Shown: piece after piece, positions 27,006-35,607 of the stretch
How positions within the stretch are numbered: the stretch's first letter is position 1
How the letters are laid out: every line of letters starts with the position of its first letter
From: Pseudarthrobacter sp. NS4
GTDB taxonomy: Bacteria > Actinomycetota > Actinomycetes > Actinomycetales > Micrococcaceae
DNA: 64,000 bases
Assembly: GCF_024758005.1 (NCBI RefSeq)
Contig: NZ_CP103288.1
Location: 1,364,001-1,428,000 of the forward strand
Reading direction: 5' to 3'
The notes under the pieces: generated by a model
The model's database searches: none
What the model saw: only the letters and a program-made list of their open reading frames with translations
What the model was told of the DNA's origin: nothing
Made by a program: the position numbers and the translations under genes

Positions 27006-27539
27006 GTGGGGCAAGCAGAGCGTATCCAGGAAGATGCCATCGTGGCCGGTCAGGCAACGGCAAAATACCGCGCGCGGGGGGTGCCGAGCGACTGGTACGT
27101 GGACCCGGCTGATCATGAAGCCGCGGAGCGATACAACCGGAATACCGGCGGCATCCTGGAGGACCAGGCGACGGCATTCCTTGCTGCCCATGAGGCCCTC
27201 CTGGGCGGCGGCGGGGACCACGAAGACGACCTCGACCCACCCATGGAGCTGCCCGCGGCCGGCGCAGCGCAGCCCGTCTGGATCGGACTGCCCTTCCAAC
27301 AGGATTTCGACGACGAAGGCGAGCTGGGGTGGCAGACTGACGCCTTGTGCGCCCAGACGGATCCCGAGGCATTCTTCCCGGAGAAGGGTGGCTCCACCCG
27401 CGACGCCAAGAAAGTCTGTGGAGCCTGCAATGTACGGTCGCAATGCCTGGAATACGCGCTGGCAAACGACGAACGGTTCGGCATTTGGGGAGGCCTTTCC
27501 GAGCGTGAGCGCCGGCGGCTGAGGAAGCGAGCAATCTAA
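27006..27539 (+). CDS. whiB2: WhiB family iron-sulfur transcriptional regulator
   Basis: Redox- or NO-sensitive [4Fe-4S] protein that binds sigma factor region 4; WhiB2/WhmD members control septation and division. The Wbl domain occupies the last 75 of 177 residues: cysteines in DALCAQTD, KKVCGACNVRSQCLEYA (CxxC...C), then the GIWGGLSERERRRLRKR turn and basic tail. The roughly 100-residue N-terminal extension is acidic and not recognised. The GTG at 27006 has AGGAGG 5 nt upstream. WhiB2 assignment rests on gene order next to the GT, DUF5719, DUF3499 and sahH block. Confidence 0.85.
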   Translation: MGQAERIQEDAIVAGQATAKYRARGVPSDWYVDPADHEAAERYNRNTGGILEDQATAFLAAHEALLGGGGDHEDDLDPPMELPAAGAAQPVWIGLPFQQDFDDEGELGWQTDALCAQTDPEAFFPEKGGSTRDAKKVCGACNVRSQCLEYALANDERFGIWGGLSERERRRLRKRAI

Positions 27540-27568
27540 TTCACCAGGATGTTCATGTCACTGCCGTT

Positions 27569-30500
27569 GTGGTTGCCCACAACGGTAGTGACTATCTGCC
27601 CAGAACCCTGTCGGCATTGGCGGACCAGACCCGGTCCGTCGATCGCGCCATCGGCGTCGACACCGGTTCCCGAGACGACTCGCTGGTCCTTCTTGAACGG
27701 GCCTTGGGTGCAGCCAACGTCGTAAGCCATGATCGCGGGAAAGGCGGCATGGGGGCCGCGGTTTCTGCGGGACTTGCCGGACTGGCACCCTCCAGGGGCG
27801 GCAAGGCGGATAGCAGGGCCGAATGGATCTGGCTGCTGCATGACGATGCGGCCCCCGCCCCGGAAGCTCTTGCCGAGCTGCTCGGCGCCGTGGAGCGTGC
27901 GCCTTCCGTAACCGTCGCCGGCTGCAAGCAACTCGACTGGCATGAGGAACGGAAGCTGATCGACGTTGGCCTCTCCACGAGCCGTTGGGCCGAGCGGCTC
28001 TCCCTGATTGATGCCGACGAGCTTGACCAGGGGCAATACGACGGGCGCAGCGATACATTCGCCGTGAATTCTGCAGGCATGCTGGTGCGCCGCGACGTCT
28101 GGGAGCACCTGGGCGGTTTCGATCCCGCCCTCCCGGGCAGCGGAGACGACGTCGACTTCTGCTGGCGCAACCGCCTCGCCGGCCACCGTGTGGTGGTGGT
28201 CCCGGCAGCCCGGATGTTCCATGTGGCCCACCGGCCCCACGCGCTGGGCACCCCGGCAGCGGCACGAAAAGCCCAGGTTCACCTGCGGCTTAAGCACTCA
28301 CCGCCCTGGATGGTTCCGGTCCATGCTGCGGGCGCGCTGCTCGGCAGCCTCTTCAAGCTGGTCCTGAGTATTGCGGTCAAGGACCCGGGCCACGGCATCT
28401 CCCAGCTCATTGCTACCGTTGCTGCATTAAGCAGGCCCAGAGCAGTAGTCCGGGCCAGGCGGGCGGCGCGGCAGACGCGGCGGATACGCCGGTCCGTGAT
28501 CCGCAAACTCCAGACACCCCGGCGGGAGGTCTGGAGCCACAGGCGGTCCCTGATGGAGGCGATCGGATCCGACAACAGCCCGGCGGACGACCTTGAGCAG
28601 GACCCGCTGGCGCACCAGCCCACTGGCGACGCTTCCGATGATTTCGCGGCCCTGGCCACCAGCAAGCGCGGGTGGGTGGGCAACGGAGCCCTCGCGGCGG
28701 TCATCATCGCGTCCATCGCATCCCTCCTGGGCCTGGCAGGGCTTTTCCGCGCGGACGCCGTCGTCGGAGGCGCCCTCATCCCCGTTTCAGCGGGTCTCGG
28801 GGACATCTGGCACCACGCGTCCAGCTGGTGGGTAAACCTCGGCGCAGGGCTTCCGGGGAGGGGAGACCCTTTCGGCTACGTGCTATGGATCCTGGGTGTC
28901 CTCGGCGGCGGGGATGCCAACGCCGCCATCGCCTGGCTGCTCCTCCTTGGCGCCCCGCTGTCCGGCCTTACCGCGTGGTTTGCTGCGGGAGGACTGACAG
29001 TCCGGCGCCGGCTCCGGTTTGCCGCGGCCATCTTCTGGGCCGCTGCCCCCGCACTTCAGGTGGCCTTGAACCAGGGGCGGGCCGGTGCCCTGATCGCCCA
29101 CATCATGATCCCGCTCCTGGTCCTGGCCCTGCTGCGTGCCACCGGCTCAGCTGTGGGACACGGACGTTTCATGCTGCCCGGGCCGGGTGACCGCCGGAGA
29201 GACCGTCCGCCGGCCCGTCCCGGCGTCAACGGCATGCCGTCCTGGACAGCGGCTGCAGCAGCCGGCCTGGCGCTGGCGGTTGTGGCTGCATCTGCTCCGT
29301 CCCTCCTGGTTCCGGCAACAATAGTGATCGTTCTGTGCGGGCTCCTGCTGGGCCGCCGCGGCCGGACCGTATGGTGGGCCCTGCTTCCAAGCGCCGCGCT
29401 GTTTATTCCGTTCGGCCTGTCCGTACTGGACAAGCCGAGGGCACTTCTCGCGGACCCGGGACTGCCGCTGGGTTTCGATGCCGCTCCGTTGTGGCAGCAG
29501 CTCCTGGGCCAGCCGTTGGCTTTCGGCCTGGACGGGGGCCTGGACGGGCTTCCCTACTTCCAGGACGGATCCTTTCCGTGGGCCCTGCTGCTGGCACTGC
29601 TCGTGGCCGTGCCGGTCCTGATCCTGGCTGTGACGGGACTCTTCAGCACGGGACGACGCGCCAGGATGGCCAGGTCGTTGTGGATGGCGGGGCTGCTTGC
29701 CTTGGCAGGTGGCTGGCTGGCCTCCCACGTGGCCACCGGGATGAACGCCGAAACATTGGTAACTCCTTTCACCGGACCAGCAGTTTCCGCTGCGGCGTTC
29801 CTCCTGCTGGGGGCGGGACTCCTCGGGGCGGAACAGCTTCTCGGTGTCGCTGACCAGGCTGTTGCCGGTCCATCAAAGCAGCGGACCGCGGCGCGCGCGG
29901 CCGTCGCTTTCGGGATGGTGATCCTGCTCATTGGCCCCTTGGCCGGGATGGCCGCCTGGTCCGCCCGCAACCTGCTCCGTCCCGCAACTGTTTCCACGGC
30001 CGGCCCTGCTGTTACTACGGGTGCTGCAGACTCCCCGGCCCCCGGGCTGGGTACGCCCCGGCTTGTGGAGGCTGCCAACCCGCGCACCCTGCCCGCTACG
30101 GCGATTGACCGGGGAACAGGGCCCGAGCAGACGCGCACACTCCTGATCGGCACTCGGGACAATGGCACCTTTGACGCCTCTCTCATGCGTGGTGCCGGCA
30201 CCACTCTGGACAGCCTTTCGGCCGTTGCATCCGCCAGGAACATCATCGGCGCTCCCGGCGCCGAGGCGGTCCGGGACGATGATGACGTCACAGCCGCGGT
30301 CCGCCGGGTCGTAGCCACCCTGGTGGCCGGTCAAGGCGTGGATCCCCGCAAGGACCTCGAACAGCTGGGAGTGGGCTTCGTGGTACTCCGTTCCACGGAT
30401 ACGGCAGCCCAGTTGACTGCCAGCAGGATGGATGCGGTACCGGGCCTCGTGGCGGTCGGGCAGACCGACGTCGGGTGGCTTTGGCGCATCACCCCCCTGA

Positions 30501-30919
30501 ACCAGCCTGTTCTGCAAGCAGCGGATGTTGCCCACCGGGTGCGCCTCGTGGACACCAACGGCTCAACAGTCTCTCTGGTGCCCTCCGCATACAACGACGT
30601 CGACGCCCCTGTTCCCGACGGGCCCGAAGGGCGCCTGGTGGTTCTGGCCGAACGCGCCGATCCGGGCTGGAGTGCCTGGCTTGACGGCCGAAGGCTGACA
30701 TCGACCACCTCCGGGTGGTCCCAAGCGTTCACCCTCCCCGCCTCCGGCGGCCAGTTGACCGTCCGTTACGAAAACCCGTGGGCAGTTTGGGCAGGAATTG
30801 CCCAGGTCACGGTGATCGGGCTGACTGTCATGTTGGCTGTCCCCATGCCGGCACGGAGGCCGCGGGCCGGTCTTTCCCGGGACGAGGGCTCCCTGCGTAA
30901 GGAACAGCAGAATGCATGA
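27569..30919 (+). CDS. Giant membrane glycosyltransferase (GT2 domain plus multi-helix C-terminal region)
   Basis: About 1116 residues. An N-terminal GT2 domain (to about 260) carries VVAHNGSDYLPRTLSALADQT, IGVDTGSRDDS, WIWLLHDDAAP (acidic nucleotide-sugar motif) and GGFDPALPGSGDDVDFCWRN. The rest has many hydrophobic helices (about 370-800), an extracellular part and a last helix near 1080. It probably moves a lipid-linked sugar into an envelope glycan; the substrate is unknown. The first canonical start in frame is this GTG, but it cuts the first strand of the fold: the frame upstream reads HQDVHVTA after an ATT at 27539 overlapping the whiB stop, with GAGGAAG upstream. The neighbour downstream overlaps by 8 nt. 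Confidence 0.85.
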   Translation: MVAHNGSDYLPRTLSALADQTRSVDRAIGVDTGSRDDSLVLLERALGAANVVSHDRGKGGMGAAVSAGLAGLAPSRGGKADSRAEWIWLLHDDAAPAPEALAELLGAVERAPSVTVAGCKQLDWHEERKLIDVGLSTSRWAERLSLIDADELDQGQYDGRSDTFAVNSAGMLVRRDVWEHLGGFDPALPGSGDDVDFCWRNRLAGHRVVVVPAARMFHVAHRPHALGTPAAARKAQVHLRLKHSPPWMVPVHAAGALLGSLFKLVLSIAVKDPGHGISQLIATVAALSRPRAVVRARRAARQTRRIRRSVIRKLQTPRREVWSHRRSLMEAIGSDNSPADDLEQDPLAHQPTGDASDDFAALATSKRGWVGNGALAAVIIASIASLLGLAGLFRADAVVGGALIPVSAGLGDIWHHASSWWVNLGAGLPGRGDPFGYVLWILGVLGGGDANAAIAWLLLLGAPLSGLTAWFAAGGLTVRRRLRFAAAIFWAAAPALQVALNQGRAGALIAHIMIPLLVLALLRATGSAVGHGRFMLPGPGDRRRDRPPARPGVNGMPSWTAAAAAGLALAVVAASAPSLLVPATIVIVLCGLLLGRRGRTVWWALLPSAALFIPFGLSVLDKPRALLADPGLPLGFDAAPLWQQLLGQPLAFGLDGGLDGLPYFQDGSFPWALLLALLVAVPVLILAVTGLFSTGRRARMARSLWMAGLLALAGGWLASHVATGMNAETLVTPFTGPAVSAAAFLLLGAGLLGAEQLLGVADQAVAGPSKQRTAARAAVAFGMVILLIGPLAGMAAWSARNLLRPATVSTAGPAVTTGAADSPAPGLGTPRLVEAANPRTLPATAIDRGTGPEQTRTLLIGTRDNGTFDASLMRGAGTTLDSLSAVASARNIIGAPGAEAVRDDDDVTAAVRRVVATLVAGQGVDPRKDLEQLGVGFVVLRSTDTAAQLTASRMDAVPGLVAVGQTDVGWLWRITPLNQPVLQAADVAHRVRLVDTNGSTVSLVPSAYNDVDAPVPDGPEGRLVVLAERADPGWSAWLDGRRLTSTTSGWSQAFTLPASGGQLTVRYENPWAVWAGIAQVTVIGLTVMLAVPMPARRPRAGLSRDEGSLRKEQQNA

Positions 30920-32573
30920 GCACACCATGTCCACCAAGGTGCCGGATCCCGCTGGGCGGGATGCCGGAACGGCCTCCGGCGAGGCCGGCAGCCAGCGCCC
31001 TGCAGGCAAACGCCGCCAAGGAGCCCTGGCAAGTTTCGCCGGCGCAGCACTCGTCCTCGGGGGCGCAGGCGCACTGGTGGCTGCCGGGTCCATGCTCCCC
31101 GGGCCGGAGTCGAGCCGGAGCCTGCCTGCCGCGGTTGCCGTTGTGCCTGCGGGAGAAAGCCTGGGCGTGTGTCCCGGTCCAGCCCGGCTGCTGGAAGGCA
31201 CCGAGGCCGGCACTGATCCGCAGTTCAGCCCCGAATCCGCCACCGCCGCCACTAGTGTGACCGCCGCCGTCCTCGGCGCTTCAGGCGTGCTGCCCGCCAG
31301 CCGGCTGTCCCTGCTGGACGGGACCACCGCCGTCGAAATTGCCGAAGATTCCGGCGCGCCCCCTGCCGAGGGGGCCCGCCAGGAGCTCCTGGCGGGCGCA
31401 GTGGCGAACCGGTCGGTGGACCAGGTGACCGTCCTCAGCGCCGATGCCGTGGCAAACCAGAAAGCGTCCGCTGCAGCCGCCATGAAGTTCACGGCAACAG
31501 ACGGCGATCTTCAGGGAACGGCGGCAGCCAGCTGCGCGCAGCCTTCCAACGACCAGTGGCTGGCAGGGGCAAGTACCACTGTGGGCCGCACCTCGGTGCT
31601 GGTCCTGAGTAACGCTTCCACCACTCCGGCCACGGTCAGCCTTGAGCTGTTTGGCCAGGGCGGACAGATCCAGGCGCCCGGCAGCCGTGGCCTGTTGGTG
31701 GCGCCAGGCGCTACGCGGTCGGTAGTGCTGGCTGGCCTGGCGCCGGGGGAGCCGCAGCTGGGTGTTCACGTCCGCAGCGCCGGGGGGCCCGTCGCGGCCG
31801 CCATCCAGCAAAGCGCCCTGCGCGGCCTTACACCCGGTGGCGTGGACTTCATCGTGCCCGGTGCAGCCCCGGCCGTTCGCCAGGTCATGACCGGCGTGGA
31901 CATCCAGGATCCGGGCGGAGTTGCTGCCCTGACAGGCAACTCCGGCTACGAGGATGCCGGGCCGGCCCTGCAGATCACCGTGCCGGGTCCATCGGATGCC
32001 GTCGTCGAGGTCAAACTGTATGGACGCGACGGCCAGAAAGCGCTGCCCTCCGGCGGGGTGGTCACCGCCAAGGCCGGCTCTGTCACGGAAGTTTCCCTTG
32101 CGGGCGTCCCGGCGGGGCACTATACGGTTTCTGCAGCATCCGACGTTTCCTTTGTTGCAGCCGCACGCATCAGCCGGGGGACCGAGGAGGGCCAGCCGTC
32201 CGACGTCGCGTGGGCTCCCGCCGGGGTGCGGCTTGGCAGCCAGCACGTGGTTCCGGTTCCGCAGGGCGGCATCCGGCAACTGGTCTTCGGTGCCCTTGAT
32301 GCGCGGGCCACCATCACCTACGCAGCGATCACTGCCGACGGGAAGGTCCGGGCACCCTCCACCGCCGACATCGCCGGCGGAACAACTGCGTCCATCGCTG
32401 TTCCGGATAAGGCGGACGACGCCGACGTCGTGGGCTACGTCGTATCCGCGTCGGGCGACGCCGCCTTCGGCGCCGTGCTGCTGCAACAGGACAGCCGGAA
32501 CGATGTGGCCTCCCTGGCGTTCCAGCCCGCGGCAGCCGGGCAGGAAACGGTACCGGTCACCATCAGCTACTGA
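30912..32573 (+). CDS. DUF5719 family secreted/membrane-anchored protein
   Basis: 553-residue protein of unknown function. A 30-residue charged N-terminus and one hydrophobic helix (GALASFAGAALVLGGAGALVAAG) anchor it; the rest is predicted extracellular, rich in Ala, Gly, Ser and Val, with repeated beta-strand-like units (VSLELFGQGGQIQAPGSRGLLVAPGATRSVVLAGLAPGE; VEVKLYGRDGQKALPSGGVVTAKAGSVTEVSL). The ATG at 30912 overlaps the glycosyltransferase end by 8 nt and follows AAGGA, so the two are coexpressed and may act together at the outer membrane face. This pairing recurs after whiB in actinobacteria. Confidence 0.82.
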   Translation: MHEHTMSTKVPDPAGRDAGTASGEAGSQRPAGKRRQGALASFAGAALVLGGAGALVAAGSMLPGPESSRSLPAAVAVVPAGESLGVCPGPARLLEGTEAGTDPQFSPESATAATSVTAAVLGASGVLPASRLSLLDGTTAVEIAEDSGAPPAEGARQELLAGAVANRSVDQVTVLSADAVANQKASAAAAMKFTATDGDLQGTAAASCAQPSNDQWLAGASTTVGRTSVLVLSNASTTPATVSLELFGQGGQIQAPGSRGLLVAPGATRSVVLAGLAPGEPQLGVHVRSAGGPVAAAIQQSALRGLTPGGVDFIVPGAAPAVRQVMTGVDIQDPGGVAALTGNSGYEDAGPALQITVPGPSDAVVEVKLYGRDGQKALPSGGVVTAKAGSVTEVSLAGVPAGHYTVSAASDVSFVAAARISRGTEEGQPSDVAWAPAGVRLGSQHVVPVPQGGIRQLVFGALDARATITYAAITADGKVRAPSTADIAGGTTASIAVPDKADDADVVGYVVSASGDAAFGAVLLQQDSRNDVASLAFQPAAAGQETVPVTISY

Positions 32574-32620
32574 GGCGGATGTCCAGCCGGACCTGCTGCC
32601 GCACGGTACGGGCGGCTGCA

Positions 32621-33133
32621 TCAGTAGCGGCGCCGGTACACGGGGTCGAGGGTTTCAGGGGCCACGCCGAGCATCTCCGCGGTGTGTTCCACCACCACGT
32701 CATGGACCAGGTCCTGGAGTTCCTCGACGCCGGGGCACGCCTGTTCCACCACCCGGCGGTATACCGTGATCATGGGCCCGTCTTCACCGGCGGCCGGCGT
32801 GTACGAGCCCATCGGTACGGGGGCGGAACTGGTAGCCAGCTGCTCCAGGTCCGGCGGAATCTCATCCACGCCAAACCGTACGCCGTCCAGTGTCTTGCCC
32901 CAGATGTCGTGCAGCCGCTGGGCCGAATCCAGGACCATGTCATCGAAGCGGTCCGACCGCGTCCGGTAACCCGGATGGGTGGGAAGCATCACCTCACCGC
33001 GCAGCCCCCGGCCATGACGGTTCCGGCGGCGCTGCATAAAGCTCCTGCCCCCGGACTCCCCGCCCGGCTCCGCAGGGGCGTCCGGGTCAGCCAACCGGAC
33101 CGTAAAGCGTGATTCATGGTTCGATGACTGCAT
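32621..33133 (-). CDS. Metallopeptidase family (zincin-like) protein without a clear HExxH
   Basis: About 170 residues from the ATG at 33133, which has TACAGT exactly 6 nt upstream; an ATG at 33157 would add 8 residues. The N-terminus is very basic (MQRRRNRHGRGLRGEVMLPTHPGYRTRS). The core matches the small metallopeptidase family of this neighbourhood: FDDMVLDSAQRLHDIWGKTLDGVRFGVDEIPP, GPMITVYRRVVEQACPGVEELQDLVHDVVVEHTAEMLG. The canonical HExxH is replaced by VVVEHTAEM, so zinc catalysis is doubtful. It is convergent with DUF5719 and divergent from DUF3499, the same layout as next to whiB2 in mycobacteria. Confidence 0.75.
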   Translation of the reverse strand: MQSSNHESRFTVRLADPDAPAEPGGESGGRSFMQRRRNRHGRGLRGEVMLPTHPGYRTRSDRFDDMVLDSAQRLHDIWGKTLDGVRFGVDEIPPDLEQLATSSAPVPMGSYTPAAGEDGPMITVYRRVVEQACPGVEELQDLVHDVVVEHTAEMLGVAPETLDPVYRRRY

Positions 33134-33253
33134 ACATCGACTGTAAACCCGCGACATGATTTACGCGATAGATTCCCCCTGCAGCGAAGGGCGCGTCCCG
33201 CCCACGGCGCCAATGCGCAGTTTTGGCGGGGACACAGAGTAGTCTGTGATGTC

Positions 33254-33643
33254 GTGGGAGCTATCCGTCAGTGTTCAAGATCTGCCTGCCGCCAGTCGGC
33301 GGTAGCCACCCTGACGTACGTGTATGCAGACTCCACGGCTGTCCTTGGGCCGCTGGCCACCTACGCAGAGCCGCATTGTTACGATCTTTGCGAACAGCAC
33401 GCTGGTTCACTCACCGTCCCCAGGGGGTGGGAGGTCCTGCGGCTGGCCATGCCGTCCACACCGCAACAACCCGGCCCGGATGATCTGTTGGCCCTCGCCA
33501 ACGCGGTCAGGGACGCCGCCGCGCTGCCGGCAAAGGCTCCGCAAACGCCCGCCCAGCGCGGTCCCCATTCGGCGCTCGAAGCTCCGGCAGGCACCGAAGG
33601 CACCCGGAGGGGCCACCTGCGCGTCCTGCGCGAACCGTCCTGA
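33254..33643 (+). CDS. DUF3499 family protein
   Basis: 129 residues, unknown function. The N-terminal half has four conserved cysteines resembling a zinc ribbon: CSRSAC (about residues 6-11) and HCYDLCEQH (about 41-49), followed by PRGWEVLRL, the DUF3499 signature. The C-terminal half is Ala/Pro-rich and variable. The GTG at 33254 lies 8 nt after a TAGTCT box without a ribosome-binding site, so it is likely leaderless. In mycobacteria the next gene is phosphomannomutase; here the Trm112-like gene follows directly. Confidence 0.82.
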   Translation: MGAIRQCSRSACRQSAVATLTYVYADSTAVLGPLATYAEPHCYDLCEQHAGSLTVPRGWEVLRLAMPSTPQQPGPDDLLALANAVRDAAALPAKAPQTPAQRGPHSALEAPAGTEGTRRGHLRVLREPS

Positions 33644-33723
33644 CGGGCATCTGGCGGTACGCTGGAAGCTGCACATCATTTCCGCTACCGGCGCGAGCGC
33701 GCCCGCCAGGGAGCATAAACCAC

Positions 33724-33960
33724 ATGCCAAAGATCAGTCCTGAACTGTTGTCCGTCCTGCGCTGTCCCGTGACGGGTTCACCCCTGGTCCAGGACGGCGA
33801 GGAACTGGTGGCCACCACCGCCGGCGAAGCAGGCGTGAAGCCGCGCTATGCGATAGAGGACGGCATTCCCCTTCTCCTGCCTCCGGAACTGCTGGCAGCA
33901 GCTACATCGGCGGGCTCCGACCAGCACGATTCAGTGCCGGGTACTGCCCAGGCCGGGTAG
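33724..33960 (+). CDS. Trm112 family protein
   Basis: Small zinc-ribbon-like protein of 78 residues (UPF0434/Trm112). The motif KISPELLSVLRCPVTGSPLV followed by PRYAIEDGIPLLLPPE is characteristic. Only one cysteine of the usual zinc pair sets is visible (LRCPVTG), so metal binding may be lost, as in many bacterial members. Eukaryotic Trm112 activates methyltransferases; the bacterial role is unclear, and its place before sahH hints at methylation metabolism. The ATG has GGAG upstream. Confidence 0.8.
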   Translation: MPKISPELLSVLRCPVTGSPLVQDGEELVATTAGEAGVKPRYAIEDGIPLLLPPELLAAATSAGSDQHDSVPGTAQAG

Positions 33961-34065
33961 CGGCACACCAACTTATCCGCAGACCAGAACACTGGCGCCG
34001 CAGGCGCCGTTGAATGCGCCGTTCTTCACGGACACAGCAGTACCGGACACAGCAAAGGACCACCC

Positions 34066-35544
34066 ATGACTCTTGATTACAAGATTGCCGATATCTCCCT
34101 GGCGGAAGCAGGGCGCCACCAGATCCGCCTGGCCGAGCACGAGATGCCGGGCCTCATGTCGCTGCGCGAGGAATTCGGCCCCACCCAGCCGCTCAAGGGT
34201 GCCAGGATCGCCGGCTCGCTGCACATGACCGTGCAGACGGCCGTGCTGATCGAAACCCTCACCGCGCTGGGCGCAGAGGTCCGCTGGGCCTCCTGCAACA
34301 TCTTCTCCACGCAGGATGAGGCTGCAGCGGCCGTTGTGGTGGGCAAAGGCACCATAGAGGACCCGCAGGGTGTTCCGGTCTTCGCCTGGAAGGGCGAAAC
34401 GCTTGAGGAATACTGGTGGACCGCCGAGCAGATCCTGACCTGGCCGGGTGCGGAGTCCAACCCTGAACTGGGTCCCAACATGATCCTGGACGACGGCGGC
34501 GATGCCACCATGCTGGTGCACAAGGGCGCGGAATTCGAGGCCGTAGGAAACGTCCCCTCCGCCGGCCCCACGGATTCTGAAGAGTACGCCATCTTCCTTG
34601 ACGTCATCCGGCGCTCCATGGCAGCAGACCCGCAGAAGTGGACGCGCACCGCCTCCACCATCAAGGGCGTCAGCGAGGAGACCACCACGGGCGTCCACCG
34701 CCTGTACCAGCTGGCGGAACAGGGCAAGCTGCTGTTCCCCGCCATCAACGTCAACGACTCCGTCACCAAGAGCAAGTTCGACAACAAGTACGGAATCCGG
34801 CACTCGCTGCCGGACGGCATCAACCGCGCCACCGACGTGCTCATGGGCGGCAAGGTCGCCGTCGTCTGCGGATACGGCGACGTCGGGAAGGGTGCCGCGG
34901 AAGCGCTGCGCGGCCAGGGCTCCCGCGTCATCGTCACGGAAATTGACCCGATCTGCGCGCTCCAGGCAGCCATGGACGGCTACCAGGTGGCGAAGCTCGA
35001 ATCGGTCCTGGCGCAGGGCGACATCTTCATCACCACCACGGGCAACAAGGATGTCATCATGGCCGAGCACATGGCCGGCATGAAGAACAAGGCCATCGTG
35101 GGCAATATCGGGCACTTCGACAACGAGATCGATATGGCCGGCCTTGCCAGGACCCCGGGCATCAGGAAGGTTGAGATCAAGCCGCAGGTCCACGAATGGG
35201 TCTTGGATGAAGGAACGGAATCAGAGCGTTCCATCATTGTCCTGTCCGAAGGCCGCCTGCTGAACCTGGGCAACGCCACCGGACACCCGTCCTTCGTGAT
35301 GAGCAACTCCTTCGCCAACCAGACCATCGCCCAGATTGAGCTGTGGACCAAGAAGGACCAGCCCGAAGGCGAGCGTGAGTACGAGAACCAGGTGTACGTC
35401 CTGCCCAAGGTCCTGGACGAAAAGGTGGCCCGCCTGCACCTCGACGCCCTGGGCGTGGAGCTGACGGAACTGACCAAGGACCAGGCCGAGTACCTGGACA
35501 TTGACGTCGCCGGTCCGTACAAGCCCGAACACTATCGTTACTAA
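34066..35544 (+). CDS. ahcY: S-adenosylhomocysteine hydrolase
   Basis: NAD-dependent enzyme splitting S-adenosylhomocysteine into adenosine and homocysteine, removing product inhibition of methyltransferases. The 492-residue protein has [20 protein letters not shown], GCxI-equivalent [45 protein letters not shown] (substrate lysine/aspartate) and the NAD loop [20 protein letters not shown], ending in [13 protein letters not shown]. The AAAGGA ribosome-binding site precedes the ATG. A strong hairpin terminator follows. Confidence 0.97.
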   Translation: MTLDYKIADISLAEAGRHQIRLAEHEMPGLMSLREEFGPTQPLKGARIAGSLHMTVQTAVLIETLTALGAEVRWASCNIFSTQDEAAAAVVVGKGTIEDPQGVPVFAWKGETLEEYWWTAEQILTWPGAESNPELGPNMILDDGGDATMLVHKGAEFEAVGNVPSAGPTDSEEYAIFLDVIRRSMAADPQKWTRTASTIKGVSEETTTGVHRLYQLAEQGKLLFPAINVNDSVTKSKFDNKYGIRHSLPDGINRATDVLMGGKVAVVCGYGDVGKGAAEALRGQGSRVIVTEIDPICALQAAMDGYQVAKLESVLAQGDIFITTTGNKDVIMAEHMAGMKNKAIVGNIGHFDNEIDMAGLARTPGIRKVEIKPQVHEWVLDEGTESERSIIVLSEGRLLNLGNATGHPSFVMSNSFANQTIAQIELWTKKDQPEGEREYENQVYVLPKVLDEKVARLHLDALGVELTELTKDQAEYLDIDVAGPYKPEHYRY

Positions 35545-35588
35545 GAAGTAAACCGCCCGGGTGCCCACCGCACCCGGGCTGTTACTTC
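35545..35588 (+). terminator. Terminator after the SAH hydrolase gene
   Basis: GCCCGGGTGC (35555-35564) and GCACCCGGGC (35570-35579) form a perfect 10-bp stem around CCACC, extended by AAGTAA/TTACTT outside. Confidence 0.85.
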
Positions 35589-35607
35589 CAGCCCCTAGGA
35601 TCTGTAC

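Noticed and set aside
33961..34065. Possible SAH riboswitch before the SAH hydrolase gene
   Set aside because: The spacer is only 105 nt; it has a GGCGCC-GCA-GGCGCC hairpin but not the conserved SAH riboswitch core.
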